In this document: positions 32,001 to 47,000 of the stretch, in pieces
Position numbering within the stretch: the first letter of the stretch is position 1
Layout: every line of letters starts with the position of its first letter
DNA from: Plutella xylostella
Taxonomy: Eukaryota > Arthropoda > Insecta > Lepidoptera > Plutellidae
Direction of reading: 5' to 3'
DNA length: 64,000 nucleotides
Assembly (NCBI RefSeq): GCF_932276165.1
Contig: NC_064011.1
Span: forward strand, 2,435,501 to 2,499,500
Made by a program: the position numbers and the translations under genes
Notes under the pieces: model-generated
Told to the model about the DNA's origin: nothing
Seen by the model: the letters and a program-made list of their open reading frames with translations, nothing else
Databases searched by the model: none

Positions 32001-35000
32001 GCAACAAATGAAAATGTGATAGTTTGTCGAACGCTTTGGAATAGTCAGTATAGAGAACGTCCACTTGATGACCATCCTCCATAGCCTTCAGTACAGTATG
32101 GGTCAACTCGCAGAGATTAGTTTCCACTGATCGACCAGACACGAAGCCGTGCTGGTTGTTGATTATGGTTGGACGAATAAGGGGATAAATAATGTCGTAA
32201 ATAATTTTTTCGAACAATTTTCCAAGGACACATAATTTTGAAATTGGGCGATAATCAGTGACTTTATGCCTACTACCTGTTTTAAAAATTGGAATTATGT
32301 TCGTCCTCTTCCAAATAGCGGGAAATATACCTTGTGAAAGTGATTTATTGAATATAATAGTTATAGGTATGTATAAAACACTAGCGCAGTTGACCAGAAA
32401 AAGGGGATGAATGCCATCAGGGCCCATACCCTTGTTAATATTAATGTTTTTAAGATATATTAGAACCTTATCCTCATTTAGGATGACTTTCGATATATCT
32501 AACTTTGAATCAATGTGAGTGAGGTCCGGTTCTATCGACGATGGAGGAGGTTTCTCATAAACCGATTGAAAGAAATTGTTAAACAAATCACAAATACCTT
32601 GAACATTGGCGGCTGATTGATCACCATATACCATACTATTAGGTAGTCCATTGCTGCTCTTTTTATTCTTAATAAACTTCCAGAAAAAATTAGGGTCACA
32701 TTTAATATTTTCTTCACAGTGGGCAATATATTCTGAGTAACATTTATTCTGCATAGCCTTTTGACGCTCACGAAGTAAGGAGAAGGTGCGATAGTCATTT
32801 AAGTTCTTATATTTTTTCCATTTTTTATGATATTTTAGTTTTTCTTTTATAATTTTTTTTAATGATTCGTTAAACCAGGTAGGGTATTTGTGTGGTTTTT
32901 TGATAACTTTAGTGGGTACGTGGAGATCAACAGCATCATACAACTTATTATAGAAATATGTGCAGGCGGAGTCCGGGTCAAGACAGGCTAATGCGTCGGG
33001 CCAGTCTGTTTCTGCCAGCCAGGACCTTACAGAAGTGTAATCAGCCTTGTGAAATAGTTTCACAGTTTTATTAGGGCATTTTAATGAGGGTTTGACATTG
33101 ATATCAATTAAAATATCCAGAGATGGATGATGTCCATCCTCCTTTACTACTGGCATAGGGCATCTAGATACTGTGCACTTGACAGAGGACAAGATCAGAT
33201 CTAACATTCTGGAATTGTTATTGGGTATTGTATTATATTGTAATAAATTGGTATAATTCATAAAACGATTCAGTTCTGTGACCAAGGGGGGTGATAAATT
33301 ACCGAAAATTAATTAACAAGCACCATCTGGAGACGGTTCCCAGATCGCGTGTGCAATATTAAAATCACCCACTAACAAAAAATCATCATCAGGAAATAAG
33401 TTTCTTTGTTCATCGATAAAATCTAAATACTTGCTTAAGGATGTTAATTGTTTATTACTCTGAAGTATATAACAACAATAAATACGTATACTCTTAAGGC
33501 AGTTACCAATGTCAGAGTACTCTAAAACAAGTTCCGTGAGCTCGATGTCGGGTAGAGAGCGGGGGTCGGGCAGCGGCGCCGCGCGCGTGCGGAGCGAGCT
33601 CCGCGCCGCCAGCAGCACGCCGCCGCCGCGGCCCACCGACAACCGCTCGTATGGCCTATCAGTACGGTAAACTACATATCTACTATCGAAAAGTTCTTCG
33701 TTATAAATACCAGGCAAAAGCCAGGTTTCTGTAATGCATATTAAATCATAATTGGAACTCAATATACTACATTTGAATTCACGAGTTTTCGTACGTAGGC
33801 CGCGTACATTTTGGTACAGTAGTTCCAGAGTCATTTTAAAAAGAAAACCAAAACACACAGCAAATAAATACAGTTAGTTAATGTATTTGATGGGGTCAGC
33901 GGGATCCTCAGAATCAAAACATCTTGTATATAATATATCATAACCTTATAAAACTTCGTGTCGAATATGCACAATGATATAATTACAAAAATTAAATTCA
34001 CAATTGCTATTCTCAGACTATTCACATTATCAATAAAACTCATCATCAAACAATACACCTCATAACATGATTCAATGAAATTCCGAATACAGACAGACAA
34101 ATTTAAAACAAAGATTATAAGGAGAAGTGAATTGCCTATACAGTAATTTTTTTTAAATCCTTGTCCTTAGAAATTGACAAAATCGGGGATGTTGCATTCT
34201 TGCGAACCAGTATTGTACAATTACGGACCCAGACATACTCGTAATTGCATTCAGAAGCAAGTCTCTTTGTTTCGCGAAGAAGATCCTTGTTGCGCAATGT
34301 TAGGTGATCGTTAGCAAATATCTTCACAGATTTGCCGTCAAAACCAAGTTCGGATGATTGCACAAACTTTTTTTTACGAAAGCATGCTAAGAAATTGTCC
34401 TTCCGGTAACGTGAGAGAAACTTCACCACAATGGGTTTGGATTTTCCTTGGATCGGTTTTTTAGCAGCTACACGTGTAACAAAGTCAATGTCTGCGTTTT
34501 GCAAGTCGAAATCACAGGTTTTGGCTATGTTGAAAACAATACGGAAAAGGTCTTCTCCCTTTTTCTCTGGAATATTTACTAGTTCAATGTTCGAACGTCG
34601 ACTCCATTGCTCTCTTTGTTCCGACTCCGCCTCCATTGCATCAACCTTGTTACTTAGGGAAACTACCTGTTTCTGCAGTTCGTCAACCAATTTAAACTGG
34701 CTCTCAAACGTATCTACCTTCCTGACCAGGTCCTCCATCTTACTATTTGAAAATTCCATTGATTGCTTAAATGATCTAAGCTCATTACGAAACTCGTTAA
34801 TATCCGTAGGCAAAGAAGACAACTTTAGCAACTGCACTTCTATGCGTTTCAAATCCGCTGCGATATTGGGCGAAGAAGATACGTCCTTGCTCTTAGTTGC
34901 TAATGTCGATGCAGTGGCAGGCATTTTAGTGCCCGCGGGAACATCTTTAGTCTTTGATGTTGTCGTAGCAGCAGGCATCCTCGTAGGCGTGGGCTTTTGT

Positions 35001-38000
35001 TGGCAGCTGCTGCATTGCCATGTATCCTTTTTATCAGAACTTAGATTGCGATACTTAGTTTCCCGAATCCCAGAACAGTCGTAGTGGAAGCTGCCAGTGC
35101 AAATGGAACATTTTGGCCCTTCGAATACGGGATCCTTACACTTGATGCAACAATTATCGGCTGACATTGTGTACTCGAGGAAAAATAAAATAAAAAACAA
35201 AAAGCAATCTTGCCGTTGATGGGAATCGAACCTGCACTAGAACGACGCTTGACTTAGAAGACACGGCTCGTTACCGTTTAGGCTAAGTTGTCGTTATATT
35301 GTAGTGCGAATATCTTGTATATATTTCACTCTTGTGTTATTGATGAATGACTTTACGACGATCAAGGTCGGTTCAATGACCGTACGATTGAACTGTTCAC
35401 TGTTTTTATGCTAATATTCACTAATTACGCTTAGAAACTTCGAAATAACTTTATGAGTTTAAACATTCGTCACTATTATGCACTTTATAATAGGTTTAGG
35501 GTTTAAACTGTTGATATAAACACACTTTTTTATTTAATTAACGAGGAGAGGGAATAACACGTCTTAACTGTTTCGATCTACCGTCCGTTGTGTGTGTGTT
35601 ATGTGTGTGTTATGTAGGTATATGTAGTTTATTATATGATATATCTATATTATGATTGTTATGGGTATATAAGTATAATTTCACCTAAGTATATTGTTTA
35701 GTTTGTAGGTATTTATAGTTAATTAATAAATTATTTAGTACACTTGGCCATATCTGAACATAAATATTCTTCCACCCAAAGGTTGTCTTGAAAAAATCGC
35801 TTTTAGTGATAAGACCGCCTTTTTTGTTAGGTTTGTGTTTGTATTTAAGCTTTGTATAATCTATTCTTGTATACAAATAAAGAATATTCTATATATCTAA
35901 CATTATAATGATGAAGAAGTAAAACCTACCTGTGGAGACGTGCTGTTAGTAGACACGGAGGCAGTGAGCAGGCAATGATAGTGTTAATGGGAACCCTGAA
36001 GTTGATGTTATCGATGTAGATAATTATGAAGATGACATCAACGATGAAGACAATAATGATGATAAAGAAACACCTACCTGTGGAGCCGTACAATTAGTAG
36101 ACACAAAGGTGGTAAATGATAGAGGTATAGATGATGTAGGTAACGTAACCACAAAAAATTAAGATGGTTATGATGATGATGAAGAAGTAAAACCTACCTG
36201 TGGAGCAGTACTATCAGTAGAGACGGAGGTAGTGAGCGGACCGGTTGATTTTAATGCTAATAGTAACCCTGAACATGAGGTGAGCGATATAGATAATGAT
36301 GAAGATGATGTCAACAATTAACATAATGCCTAATGATGATAAAGAAACACCTACTTGATGAGCCTAACTATCAGTAGACACGGAGGTGGTAGATGAAAGA
36401 GTAAAGAATGAAGTCAAAGATGTAGATAATGATGAAGATGACAACATCGATGAAGACAATAATGATAAAGAAGTAAAACCTACCTGTGGAGCCGTGCTAT
36501 CAGTAGAAACGGAGGTGGTGAGTGGGCTGGTGGCACACTGCGGGGTGGAGACACTCGTTCTAGACGTGATCGAGTGGGATGATGTGCCTGGAAGTTGAAA
36601 GAAAGGTTCTGTTGAACATGGAGTAGTTTGTTTCACATGGGGTTTAGGAAATCTGCCTTTAATTAGCTGCTAAATCTGGTTTTATTGTCCCAGTATTCAT
36701 TCTAAGCATCTTTTGTAATTATACGACTTTTGTCAATATTTTTTTTTCCTCATTGAAACTTTCTTGATCGTATTTTTTTTGATAAAGAAAATATATTTTT
36801 TTCTCAAATTTAAAAAAGTCGTAGAACAAAAGCCATCATGACTTAATATAAAAAAATGCAGGGTATGAAGAACTATCTTAAAATGCTAGAGTACTTCATA
36901 CACTAGTTGACTCTACTATTAACTCTACTAGTAGACAGTGCTCTCAACATTCCGTCTTCACCACATTGCGATGTAGATCAAAACTAATGAATAGCTAAAT
37001 CATAGACACACTAGAGCTCTCAGAGCTCAGAACAATAACTAGTCGGAGTAACTAGGCAATAAATAACAGATAGACAATTGGCTTTGCTGAGCCAATTTAC
37101 AATAGCTCACAGTATATAATAGGATACACAACAGTTTATACATAAGTGACGATTTAGGTGAAAAGGCTCTTTGGATATTGGGGCTGGCAAAGGCACTGCT
37201 ATTGTGTGACTCCTCAATGAAAATAGCAATGTGGCAACTAGCAATAATCGAGGATCTATTGTGGGTAGTAACAAACCGTCAAATTTATAAGTATCCTAGC
37301 TACAGTTTACAGTCTGAGGCCCGTCATAAAAGAGAGGAAAATGGAATGCATCCCAACCCAACTGATTATTTAAACCGGTGTCTGTAACCTGTATCAATCG
37401 TTGTAAACCCGTCTTGAAATTATTTTACGGATTCTATTTTTTAGATAAGAAAGAAATGCGATTAAATTGAGCTCCTCTGTTGTGTCACTTCTACGTGTTA
37501 TAGAGAAGAAACAGATTTAAGTACACCCTAAGTTTGTTTAAAGTTCCATAGTGCAACTTCGGCTGGTAGAAATAGATTTAGGGCCAATATTTTGATCCGT
37601 AGTTCAGGCCATTGGTGAACAATCACAACCATTAGTTAAAAACCAACAAAAATAATAAGCAGTTGTCACGCTTGGTACGTGACTGTGCCAATTTCTCCAT
37701 AGTGGGTTAGAGCATAACCAGGGATTATTGCTTGATTTTAGACATATTTGTCAAGAATTTAATATGGAGATGAGGTATAATGGGGTATTTAGGGTCTGGG
37801 CGCTGCGAGCTGAAATACAGGTTTTACCTAGTTCGGCAGCAGATGCTACTTACTTTACCAAAATCTGAAAAATTTGCAAAATGTCGTAGTTATTAAGGTG
37901 TAAAAATTTTATGCTTCTATTTAAATAAAGAATGTTAAAGTTAACTACGGATCAAAAACCCGGCCGGAGAAGTAGAGTTGCGTCTTACCTGACGGCAGCA

Positions 38001-41000
38001 CCACAGAACTCCGAATGGAGGAGTAGGGCGGCGGTGCCGGCGTGGAGGCTGGCTTGGCCGTGTTCACTTGCGAGAAACCTGGGGAGGGGGGAAATATATC
38101 ATTCAAATATGGATAGTAAAAGATAAAACAGACTGAAATACTAGGTAAACTTGCGATTAACTCAATTGTTTTTGGCAGCCGTCGTCGAAAGGAATAATAA
38201 TAATTACAATGCAGTTTGTATTGTTTTAAAAATTAAAATTAAGTAGAGTAAAGAAAGGATCATTAAAATGATAATAATTATTTAATTTAGGTATTTCTTT
38301 AGGACCAAAAACCACAGCTTGTGTTCCACAAGTAGCCGGTAGTGGCTGGATAAGCAAGACCAAGGACAGAGTGTTGTGGCGCACCGTGGAAGTGGCCTAT
38401 GTCTAGCACTAGCAGGGGATGATAACCGGCTGATGATGATGAAGATGACTCACCGAGTGCCGTGCCGCTCCTCAGATGCGGGTTCCCGTACGTGGCCGCG
38501 TACCGCACGTCTATCCGGGACAAGGCGCCGTTGCCTAGCCGGGGCACTGAAAAAATAATAATTATATACTTAGTTTAGTTTAATAGTTTAGGGTCTAGGT
38601 ACACTTATACATATAGATAGTTTAGCTAGGACATTTGGGATAATCAAAGCCTTTAGTACGGGCTATGCAATTAATGAAGCGAAAAAAGTTTACGTTTTCT
38701 TCTGTCACCTTCACACATTATCTGTCAAAAGTTTCATGATAGTTTACGCTAGAGGCCCCACTTTGTATGCGAAAAACGTATATTTTATAGTTTTCGCCAA
38801 AATGACAAACCTGTAGGTACGTTGCAAAGACGTGCATTATTTTTGATACTATTCGGCACTGGATTGTAAATTTCCTGAAGTACGCATTCATTGAATTTTA
38901 TTTTGTATCTATTTAAAATATTATTTGACATTAAAAATCTGAATGTAGAGGTATCTGAATCACTAAGTACCATAATGTCCTCCTAGCCGAATTTCGACTA
39001 CGGCGGCCAATCTCAATTGAGATCAGCCAACTACGCAGGAGTAGATTATAGTGCCCAAGTGTGTGCGCAGTACACAGGAGCACTCTCTGTTCCATCACTC
39101 TCATAACCCAATGGGACGGATTGACCGACACGACTGGAGAGAGCTAGGCGCAGGACCGACTGCTTTACATGCTCATCCGACAGCATGGATCGTTTCACTG
39201 TTTCGGACAACAGGTGATCAGCCTTCTATGTCCTAACCAAACTTAGAACCACAATTTAGAAACACAAATTGATGGTCCCACCCGGGAATCGAACCCGGGA
39301 CCTCAGGGTCATGAAGCGAAGCTTCTACCACTAGACCACAGAGGCAGCTAAGTACCATAATATATAACTAATAACCGTATATAAGGCCATAAGCTCCTTA
39401 AAAGTTCTATTTTCAATTGCTGAAGCACACCCATAATCCATCAAAAGCTACATCGATAAACTTCACACTTTGTTAAACAAAACCCATTTGAGAATCGAAT
39501 AAATTACAATTCTCATGTAGAAAAGCTGTTGTAACGATATTAAATGTACCACAGAACATTACACTAAAAGCCCCTAACTAATTATACGAAGACGAACATC
39601 ACAAAAATATATCCATCCCTTTCTAACTCACACCGGTGTAGCCATAAAACTGAGACGCACACACTTTTATAGGTAAAGTCATAAATTATTATACATCATG
39701 TCTTATAGCCTGTCATGAAATGATGGATGTTGAGACACAAATTACCTATAAGATGAATTATGTCATGACAAAAGACGGAAAACGCTTGTCTGCAAGATAT
39801 TGAAGTGAGTTTGCAATATCTATCAATTTTATTGATGATTCCGTAAGTTTTGATAATATGTAAATTAGAAAGCTGAGCTTACAGTATTTTCAGCCGTTAA
39901 TTCTGGAGTATGATTATTCGTTGTTTCATCAAGATCTCGCTATGAGTAAATAAGTAGTAAAGACTAATTAATTGAATCGGCAATAGTGAAGAGAAACATC
40001 AAACTATTATAAATTGACGAACTCGTTTTTAAAGATTATTCGAGATAATATGATGGTATTAACTTTTTATAAACTGTGAAAGTTGTTGTAAGTTGAGTCT
40101 GCTGTGAATAAGAATATTTGTATAAAGTAGGTATTCTGTATTCCATAATACAATAATGTTAGAGGACATTCAACCCCACTGTCAGATGTTGTCCGAATGC
40201 CTCTTACTAGGGTTAAGGTTAGGTCTCCAGCCGGGACCCACGGCTTAACGTGCCGTCCGAAACATTCAACCTTATACAGTAAAAATAGGTTATAATCGGC
40301 CAAATACCAATTTTTGACTATTAATCGGTTGATTTCGTTCAGTGTATATCCGATTTACTCGTTACCACAAAACTTTGGTTACCGAACCAACCATTAAATA
40401 AACAAAATTAAATCTTTGTTCCTATAGTCACACATCATTTTATTAATCAGTTAATGATTAAAACATCACTTTCGTTACCACAAAGGTTGCGGTTACGTAA
40501 CCGAACGATTAAATACAAAAACAAATAAAATAATTACCTATACAGATTTTTGCAAAAGTGGTAAAATAAGCCGAAAAAGGGTGAACTCAGAGCGTCATTC
40601 TGAACAACTTTTGTCTTACGACTTTTGGAAATTCGGAAATGCTTTCAGTTTAGTATACCACTTTTGAAATACGCTGTATATAATTATGTATATCTACCTA
40701 CATATTATTATATTTTTTCAATACATATACTTGTGTTGGGACTGTTGGGGTCCGCCAACCCGCACTAGGCCAGCGTGGTGGACGCCTAAAACCCTTCCTT
40801 CATTGGAAGGAGACCCGTGCCCCAGCAGTAGGGTCGATGTGTGTGGGTGTGTTACTGTGTTGTGATGATGATGATGACAAAGTACTCACCGTCACCATTA
40901 GAAGACACGCTGTTCAAATCGTGGCTGCTATCGAGTGCTTTCACCCCTAGGGCTCTCTTCAACGAGTTGGTCTGTGAGTTGTTGCCCTGTGTGAACTGAA

Positions 41001-44000
41001 CCACAGAACCAGAGTCCATACTCCTGGGTAGACTGCCGTTGACGGACCTGGAAAGGTAATAATAATAATGACTAGTGTGGGACGCCCTCCGGCTAGATGG
41101 TGGTGATGGTGGCTGGTTATGATTGGATGCGGAAAGCTATAGATCGCATCCAGTGGCGTGCTTTTGGAGTGGTTTAGGCCCAGCAGTAGACTGATATAGG
41201 CTGATGATGATGATGGGGACATCTAACACACGGCTATCCGACCCCAAGCTAGGCAGAGCCTGTAGTATGGGTATCGGACCGCTGATGTCTAAACATAGAA
41301 AGATTCATATTGGAGTACAAATATCAGTGTTTAAACAAATATCTGCCCTGGCCGGGAATCGAACCCGGGACCTTCAACATAGCAGTCAGGGTCACATTAT
41401 CTGTAATAAATATCATCTTTAACTTTATCTACAAATTAATATCATCTTTAACTTTTACTATTAAATTTCCTTTACGAAAGTTCGGAAAAACAAGTAAAAT
41501 ACTGAAAACTGTAATATCACGCTTTATTAAGTATAATTTATAACTGTGCGAATGATTGACATGTTTTCGCAAAAGAGTATTTTTCTCGATAATTTCCCAT
41601 CTTACTCTGTTTAATTCGTTAAACCTATTCGCGTCCCTTTCGCGCAATCTTGATAACATAAGACCCGAAAACCTTTAGTCTGTGCTTAATTAAATAAGGC
41701 TGGAGAATGGAATATTATTAAAATCATAATGGGGGAAGAGGATTGGGGAAAATAACATTTTGAAAATACCTATTTAGGTTAGATGGGTTTTTTTACCACT
41801 ACTTTGGGTGAGTTTATGAGTTAAAAACCTTATTTAAACATTTCTTGCGATGACTGTTTCCAATAATAGCTGCTTTAGCCAGAACTCAGTTTCGATTGAG
41901 TAGCTTAATTTTCAGTCATAACGCTTTTTGCCTAGTTATTGCAATTGCACAAGTACCTACTTACAAAGATCATTAGAAATAATTGATTGATAAATGGTTG
42001 AAAATATATTTAGATCAACACCCGTATTTTTTTGTGAGAAACCGGTGAAATAATTATCCCCAACCATCAGCCGTTAGGTCAAAAAGTTGTTAGAAATAAG
42101 GAAATTTATCATTGGATATCTGCCCCTAAATCCCACTACCGTTTGTACACCGAAGGTCGAAGTTACTGGTCTAAGAGATGAAAGATACACACTACTTAGA
42201 ACTAGACTAAATATCGCAGCCCCAGATCTCAACATGCACTAAACTGGGGAAGATTCAAACCTCAGAATGTAAAATTAGTACATAACAGAAGAGCCGTTTA
42301 ATCAAAAATTATGGGTGAAAGTGCGAAAAATTCTCGAAAATATTACCTAAGTACTATATTTTGTTCTCGGGTCTTGGATACTTAAGTGTGAGCATATAGA
42401 AAAGTGTTCTTGATCATTACATTTTTATAAAAAACACATTATTTTGTCTTGTGTCAATTTTATAACCACTTTACGTTTGTTCGTGGTCTCCATTTAACAG
42501 CTGGTCTAAACCAACGGTTAGTATATCGGATACTTTTGTTTTTAGTTTTGTGACCTATATTCCTCAAACGAAAAACCTAGTTAATGCCGAGTTGCAGAAA
42601 GGGACTTTAAGCTAATGTCGACATTAAATCTATGTCTGTCTCTTTCTGTCCGTATACTGTCAAAGCAAGGCAACAATACATTTAATGCCGACATTAACTT
42701 AAAGATCCTTTCTGCAACTCAGTGTAAGATATGTAAGACCTTATACCGCCGTTTCTAGAGCTTCCTCAATTTCCTCATACAAAGATGAACACACACATTC
42801 CCCCGCGAATATCCAACACAGATGCTGCATAAGCCTTATTAATATTACTCTGTGAACTCCGAATGTAACCAAACAACAGTCTGCGCTATATTTGCCAGTC
42901 CCCAGGGACTTATGGCATAAACTGTGTTAATAGCTGAACCTTGAAACTTTGTCTGGGATCAGGTATTCAGAGTATTGTACTCGTACCTTGAGTCGGTAAA
43001 GCCCTTGCTTTACTGGGGCCTTTAGGTGTTTTGCTAAGATTTTCATTGAAATATACTAAGATACATTTAAAGAAACATTTATTTGACTCACAATAACAAA
43101 GACAGTACAAGACAGTCGAACAAGGAGCAACATAAATGGTTGCGGGCCAGTGCGTCAAAATGGCATCAGCTCAGCATGTGCTGTAGACATTAAAGCCCAC
43201 TTTTAAGAGCGTTTTCGCATTACAGCCTAGCTTTTCCCGCCAGGTTTGCTTCGCCTTAAAAGATTGTCCCATGGGAATTACATAATAAATATAAACCTAT
43301 TTAGAAATATCATTCTGATGTATAAGCAGTACCTACTTATACTTATTACTGCAAAGTTTTATCAAATTCCGTTCAGGTTTTTTTCCTGAAACATACCCTC
43401 ACAACCGGATTCAAAAAAGGAGGTTGACCTGTATGAATGTTTGTTTGTATGTAGGTATGTCTATGCGATTACTGGCGTTTGGTAGGACCAATTTTTGAAA
43501 CTTGAACTGGACAAGTTGCTTCCAATACATTGCTCGAACAAACTTTGTATAATTTAATTATCTAAGTTTTAGAAATAGCCAATCTGACTTCGACCTTAGG
43601 CCTAATGCCACAAGTTAGGGCAAGTGTACCTTTTAGGTTACGTAGTTTAGGTACTGGCTAGCCGTTACGTCTAAAGTCTAGACTTGCTAACCTCAAGCCC
43701 CTCAAGGTCTAAATATCTGGAGGCAGGGTCTTCATTTTATTAAATTATCTGTCTGCATTGATGTTTGAGCAAAAAAGATTTTTAAGAGGAATTACGTAAA
43801 ATATAATGAGTTCTTTGAATTTTAAATACAAATGTATAGGTCGAACGGAGATCTCCTTTTTAACCCCCAATTGAAAAAGAGGGGTGTTACAAGTTTAACT
43901 TGTGTGTGTATCTGTGTATATGTGTGTGTGTGTATGTGTCTGTGGTAGCACAGCATTCAAACGGCTAAGCCGATTTTCGTTTTGTTTTCTTAGAATCGTA

Positions 44001-47000
44001 AATAATGGTACCCCGAGTGTTCTTAGCAATGTTTCATCAAAATCGGTTATTCAGTTCAAAAGTTATGGCACTCTTAGGGTTACTTGTACCAAATATGTAA
44101 ACATATTTAAATCTATTGCTGTCTTTCTCTGAAACTTAAATGATTGGTGCAAGTCACCATTAGTGTAAAATCTCGGGAGTTTTTAACTTGGTTATGTGTT
44201 GGAGGTAAACAGTGAATCTCCATACCTGTTCGGCGTGAGTTTATCTCCAGCGGTGGGAGATGTGACCCGCAGGGAGCCGGGCGTGTAGTCGTGGCCGAAA
44301 TGGCCGAATGTTTGATATCCGTTCCCGTATCCATTGGGCTGTTGAAAAAAAAAGTTTGTAAGTCTACGCCGCCATTGAAGTCTTACGGCAGAAGCGGGAA
44401 CTAAACTAATTATTTATAAGATCTGACGCCTTTCTGACATTTAGTTCTATGAAGGTAATCATCTACCTTTCGGCATCTTACGCAATGGACGCATCGCATT
44501 CAGTATTCTTATTGTAGAAATTCACACAAGTGCGTCCACTTCATTGGCATTGCCGATGCCGTTTCTCCATACATTTAAGAAAATCCGTTTGGTCAAAGAC
44601 GTACAATACCAATAGATGTACGCTTACCTTAAGGCAGCCCATCAGTTATCTCTAATTGATTATATTAGCCATCGATAGCCATAACATTGCTCCATAGATC
44701 TAACAATACTAGCCATCTTGGTGTATAATCTAAGCGTTATTGTTATGGCAGTATGGTAATCATAGACTATTGGACGTTATGATAGAACGACAAGGAGGAT
44801 TAGCATTGGGACAGGTTAACTCTAGGAAACTGGTATTGATGGACCATTCTGTTATGCCTGTGGTCGGAAATCAACACTTAAATGCAGTAATATTATGATT
44901 TCTACGATAATCAAAGAGTTGATTGACTAGTTTGTAGGTAGTAAGAGAGTAGGTAGAATTTTCCGCTAGTAAATAATTTGATTTTATATATCTGCAAACC
45001 GATGAGGTGATCATGAGGATCATAATATCTTACGGCCTTGACACATAGCATGAACAATTAAACACATGTTTAACTCTGGCAAATTACTGGCAATAAGAGT
45101 ATTTGGCGACGTTTAATTTCCAAGCTGATCCATAGTACATACAGGGTCTCCAATAAGTTAACGTAATCCCGTTAGGAGGTAATACAAATCGTCATTAAAG
45201 CAACTTTTATTCTTGGAAAAATTGCGAAATTTGTGTTCTTATTACAAATAACGTTCGGTTACGAATTTCGGACTTACTTTTACTTATGGGACACTGGGTT
45301 TTAGTTCACATTATATTCTAGTGCTCCCACTTTATGGTATTATTTTATTACTGTAGATGGCTCTTTTATAGTATTTTCAGTTAGCATACTTAACCAAAAA
45401 CTAACCTTATAGCAATCAGCATAAGCCGGATCACTGTAATCATTGCTGAACCGGTACGACTGGTAAGTCTTGCTCTGGAGCGACGGCAGCGGCACCGTGC
45501 CGGCCAAGGGGACCCCGCCCCCGAGCTTGGCGTTGGAGCAGAGAGTGCTGTCTGACCCGGTGTTGGAGTAATCCTGAGAGGGAGAAAGTGGTGATTGGTT
45601 AGCGGTTTTTGACGATGACGTATGGTCGCTGGGTAAAACTGGTCGCTGAGCGCGCTATGAAAAGATGTAAGTACGTTTGACATTCGTCAGAAAGATCGCT
45701 TAGGTTAGGATATGAGGTAATTCTTAAGAGAACTAAAGTAACTGCCATTAGAAAGTCATGGCAGGATGAGGAAGGCCATGGACAAAGTGTTGTGGTGCTC
45801 TTTGTGGTGTGGCTTATGTTCAGCAGTGAACGATTACGGCTAATTATGATGGTGACTCATGGTTTTAATTAATTAAAATATGAATGTTTCTATTAACCCC
45901 AATCTCTGCTTGCTCAGGGTACACGGCGTATAAGATACATTTAAAAGATCACTCAGCAAGACTCATTTGATAACCTAACTCTACAACAGTGTAATCAAAC
46001 CCCAAACTCACCACTTCGCAATGTCCATTGCCATGAGCCAGCTCCAACTTCAGATCACTGATATTAGAGTTCCTATCTTCCTTGAAGAACTCTTCAGCTG
46101 TCACCGTGACATCTGGCTTCTTCACCGTCTGCGCTAGCTTGTTCTTCCTTTGTTTCCTCTGGCATAGCACCAGGAGTAGCGCCAGGGTTATGAGCAGCAT
46201 CACCGCGGCGGAGACGGTGGCGAATGAGACTAGGAGGAGCGGGAACGTTTCTGCGGATGGAGGGGTTTGGTTAGTGTTTTGTTTTGTTCTTCTGCTTTTG
46301 TGGCGGTGGACACCAGAGCTGCTAGCCTAACAGGGGGATAATGAAGCGCATATCAAGACATGACAAAAAAAAAACGCCGCACTCGCTCTCGAAGCCACGT
46401 GATGTGAGTGAGCGCGAAGCAAAACTTTTGTCACGTCTTGGCGTGCGCGATCCGTGCTTGGTCCTCTAGTCTAGTAGTTAAAGCCGTGGTGAATCGATTT
46501 TTAATTCATAAATCGGATACCTATCTCGGATCAACCCTATATAATACAGCATGTCAAGGCGCCGAACGTCAGTAGTCTGCCAAGGTAAAGAAGTTGGCGA
46601 GTGGACACTTCGAACAAGCAAGCGTAGTGTGGGAGGTCGTCTGGACTACTGAAGTAAGTCTTCAGCAGTGGCTGGATGAGGAAGGATGTTGACAGATTAG
46701 GCTATGTATAGCAGTGGTCGATTACGGGCTAATAATAATATGTGAATGAAGATATAATGCAATTTAACAGAAATGTGTTTTTAGTTCACATTGTTTTCAT
46801 AGTTATCTTTGTATCTTTCCAATCCGCTATTCACGTACAGAAATGTACCCGTCACCTCTGATTGCGGATGATTTTGGTGTCTCGATCGTGAGAATTCCCC
46901 AAGCGAATGCCGTGACAGATAAAACTCAGGTAATATAATCTGGATTGACTATAACGTGTAAGTATTCTGCTTAGTATTCTAGCGGAGTACTCTTGGTATA

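Larger units (their letters stand above)
30718..35590 (-). mobile_element. Nearly intact LINE of the jockey/CR1 group
   Basis: Minus strand: 5' UTR with a tRNA-like segment, ORF1 (34136-35167), spacer, ORF2 (30988-33834) and 3' UTR ending in an (AAAT)n tail at about 30718-30747. The 5' boundary near 35590 is a guess, placed at a GTGTGT/ATATAG simple-repeat region. It has the same orientation as the host receptor gene. Confidence 0.85.

Noticed and set aside
34431..35084. 217-codon plus-strand frame
   Set aside because: Shadow of LINE ORF1 on the other strand; no independent motifs.
39260..39345. A tRNA gene on the minus strand
   Set aside because: Head of a SINE with its own 14-bp target duplication.
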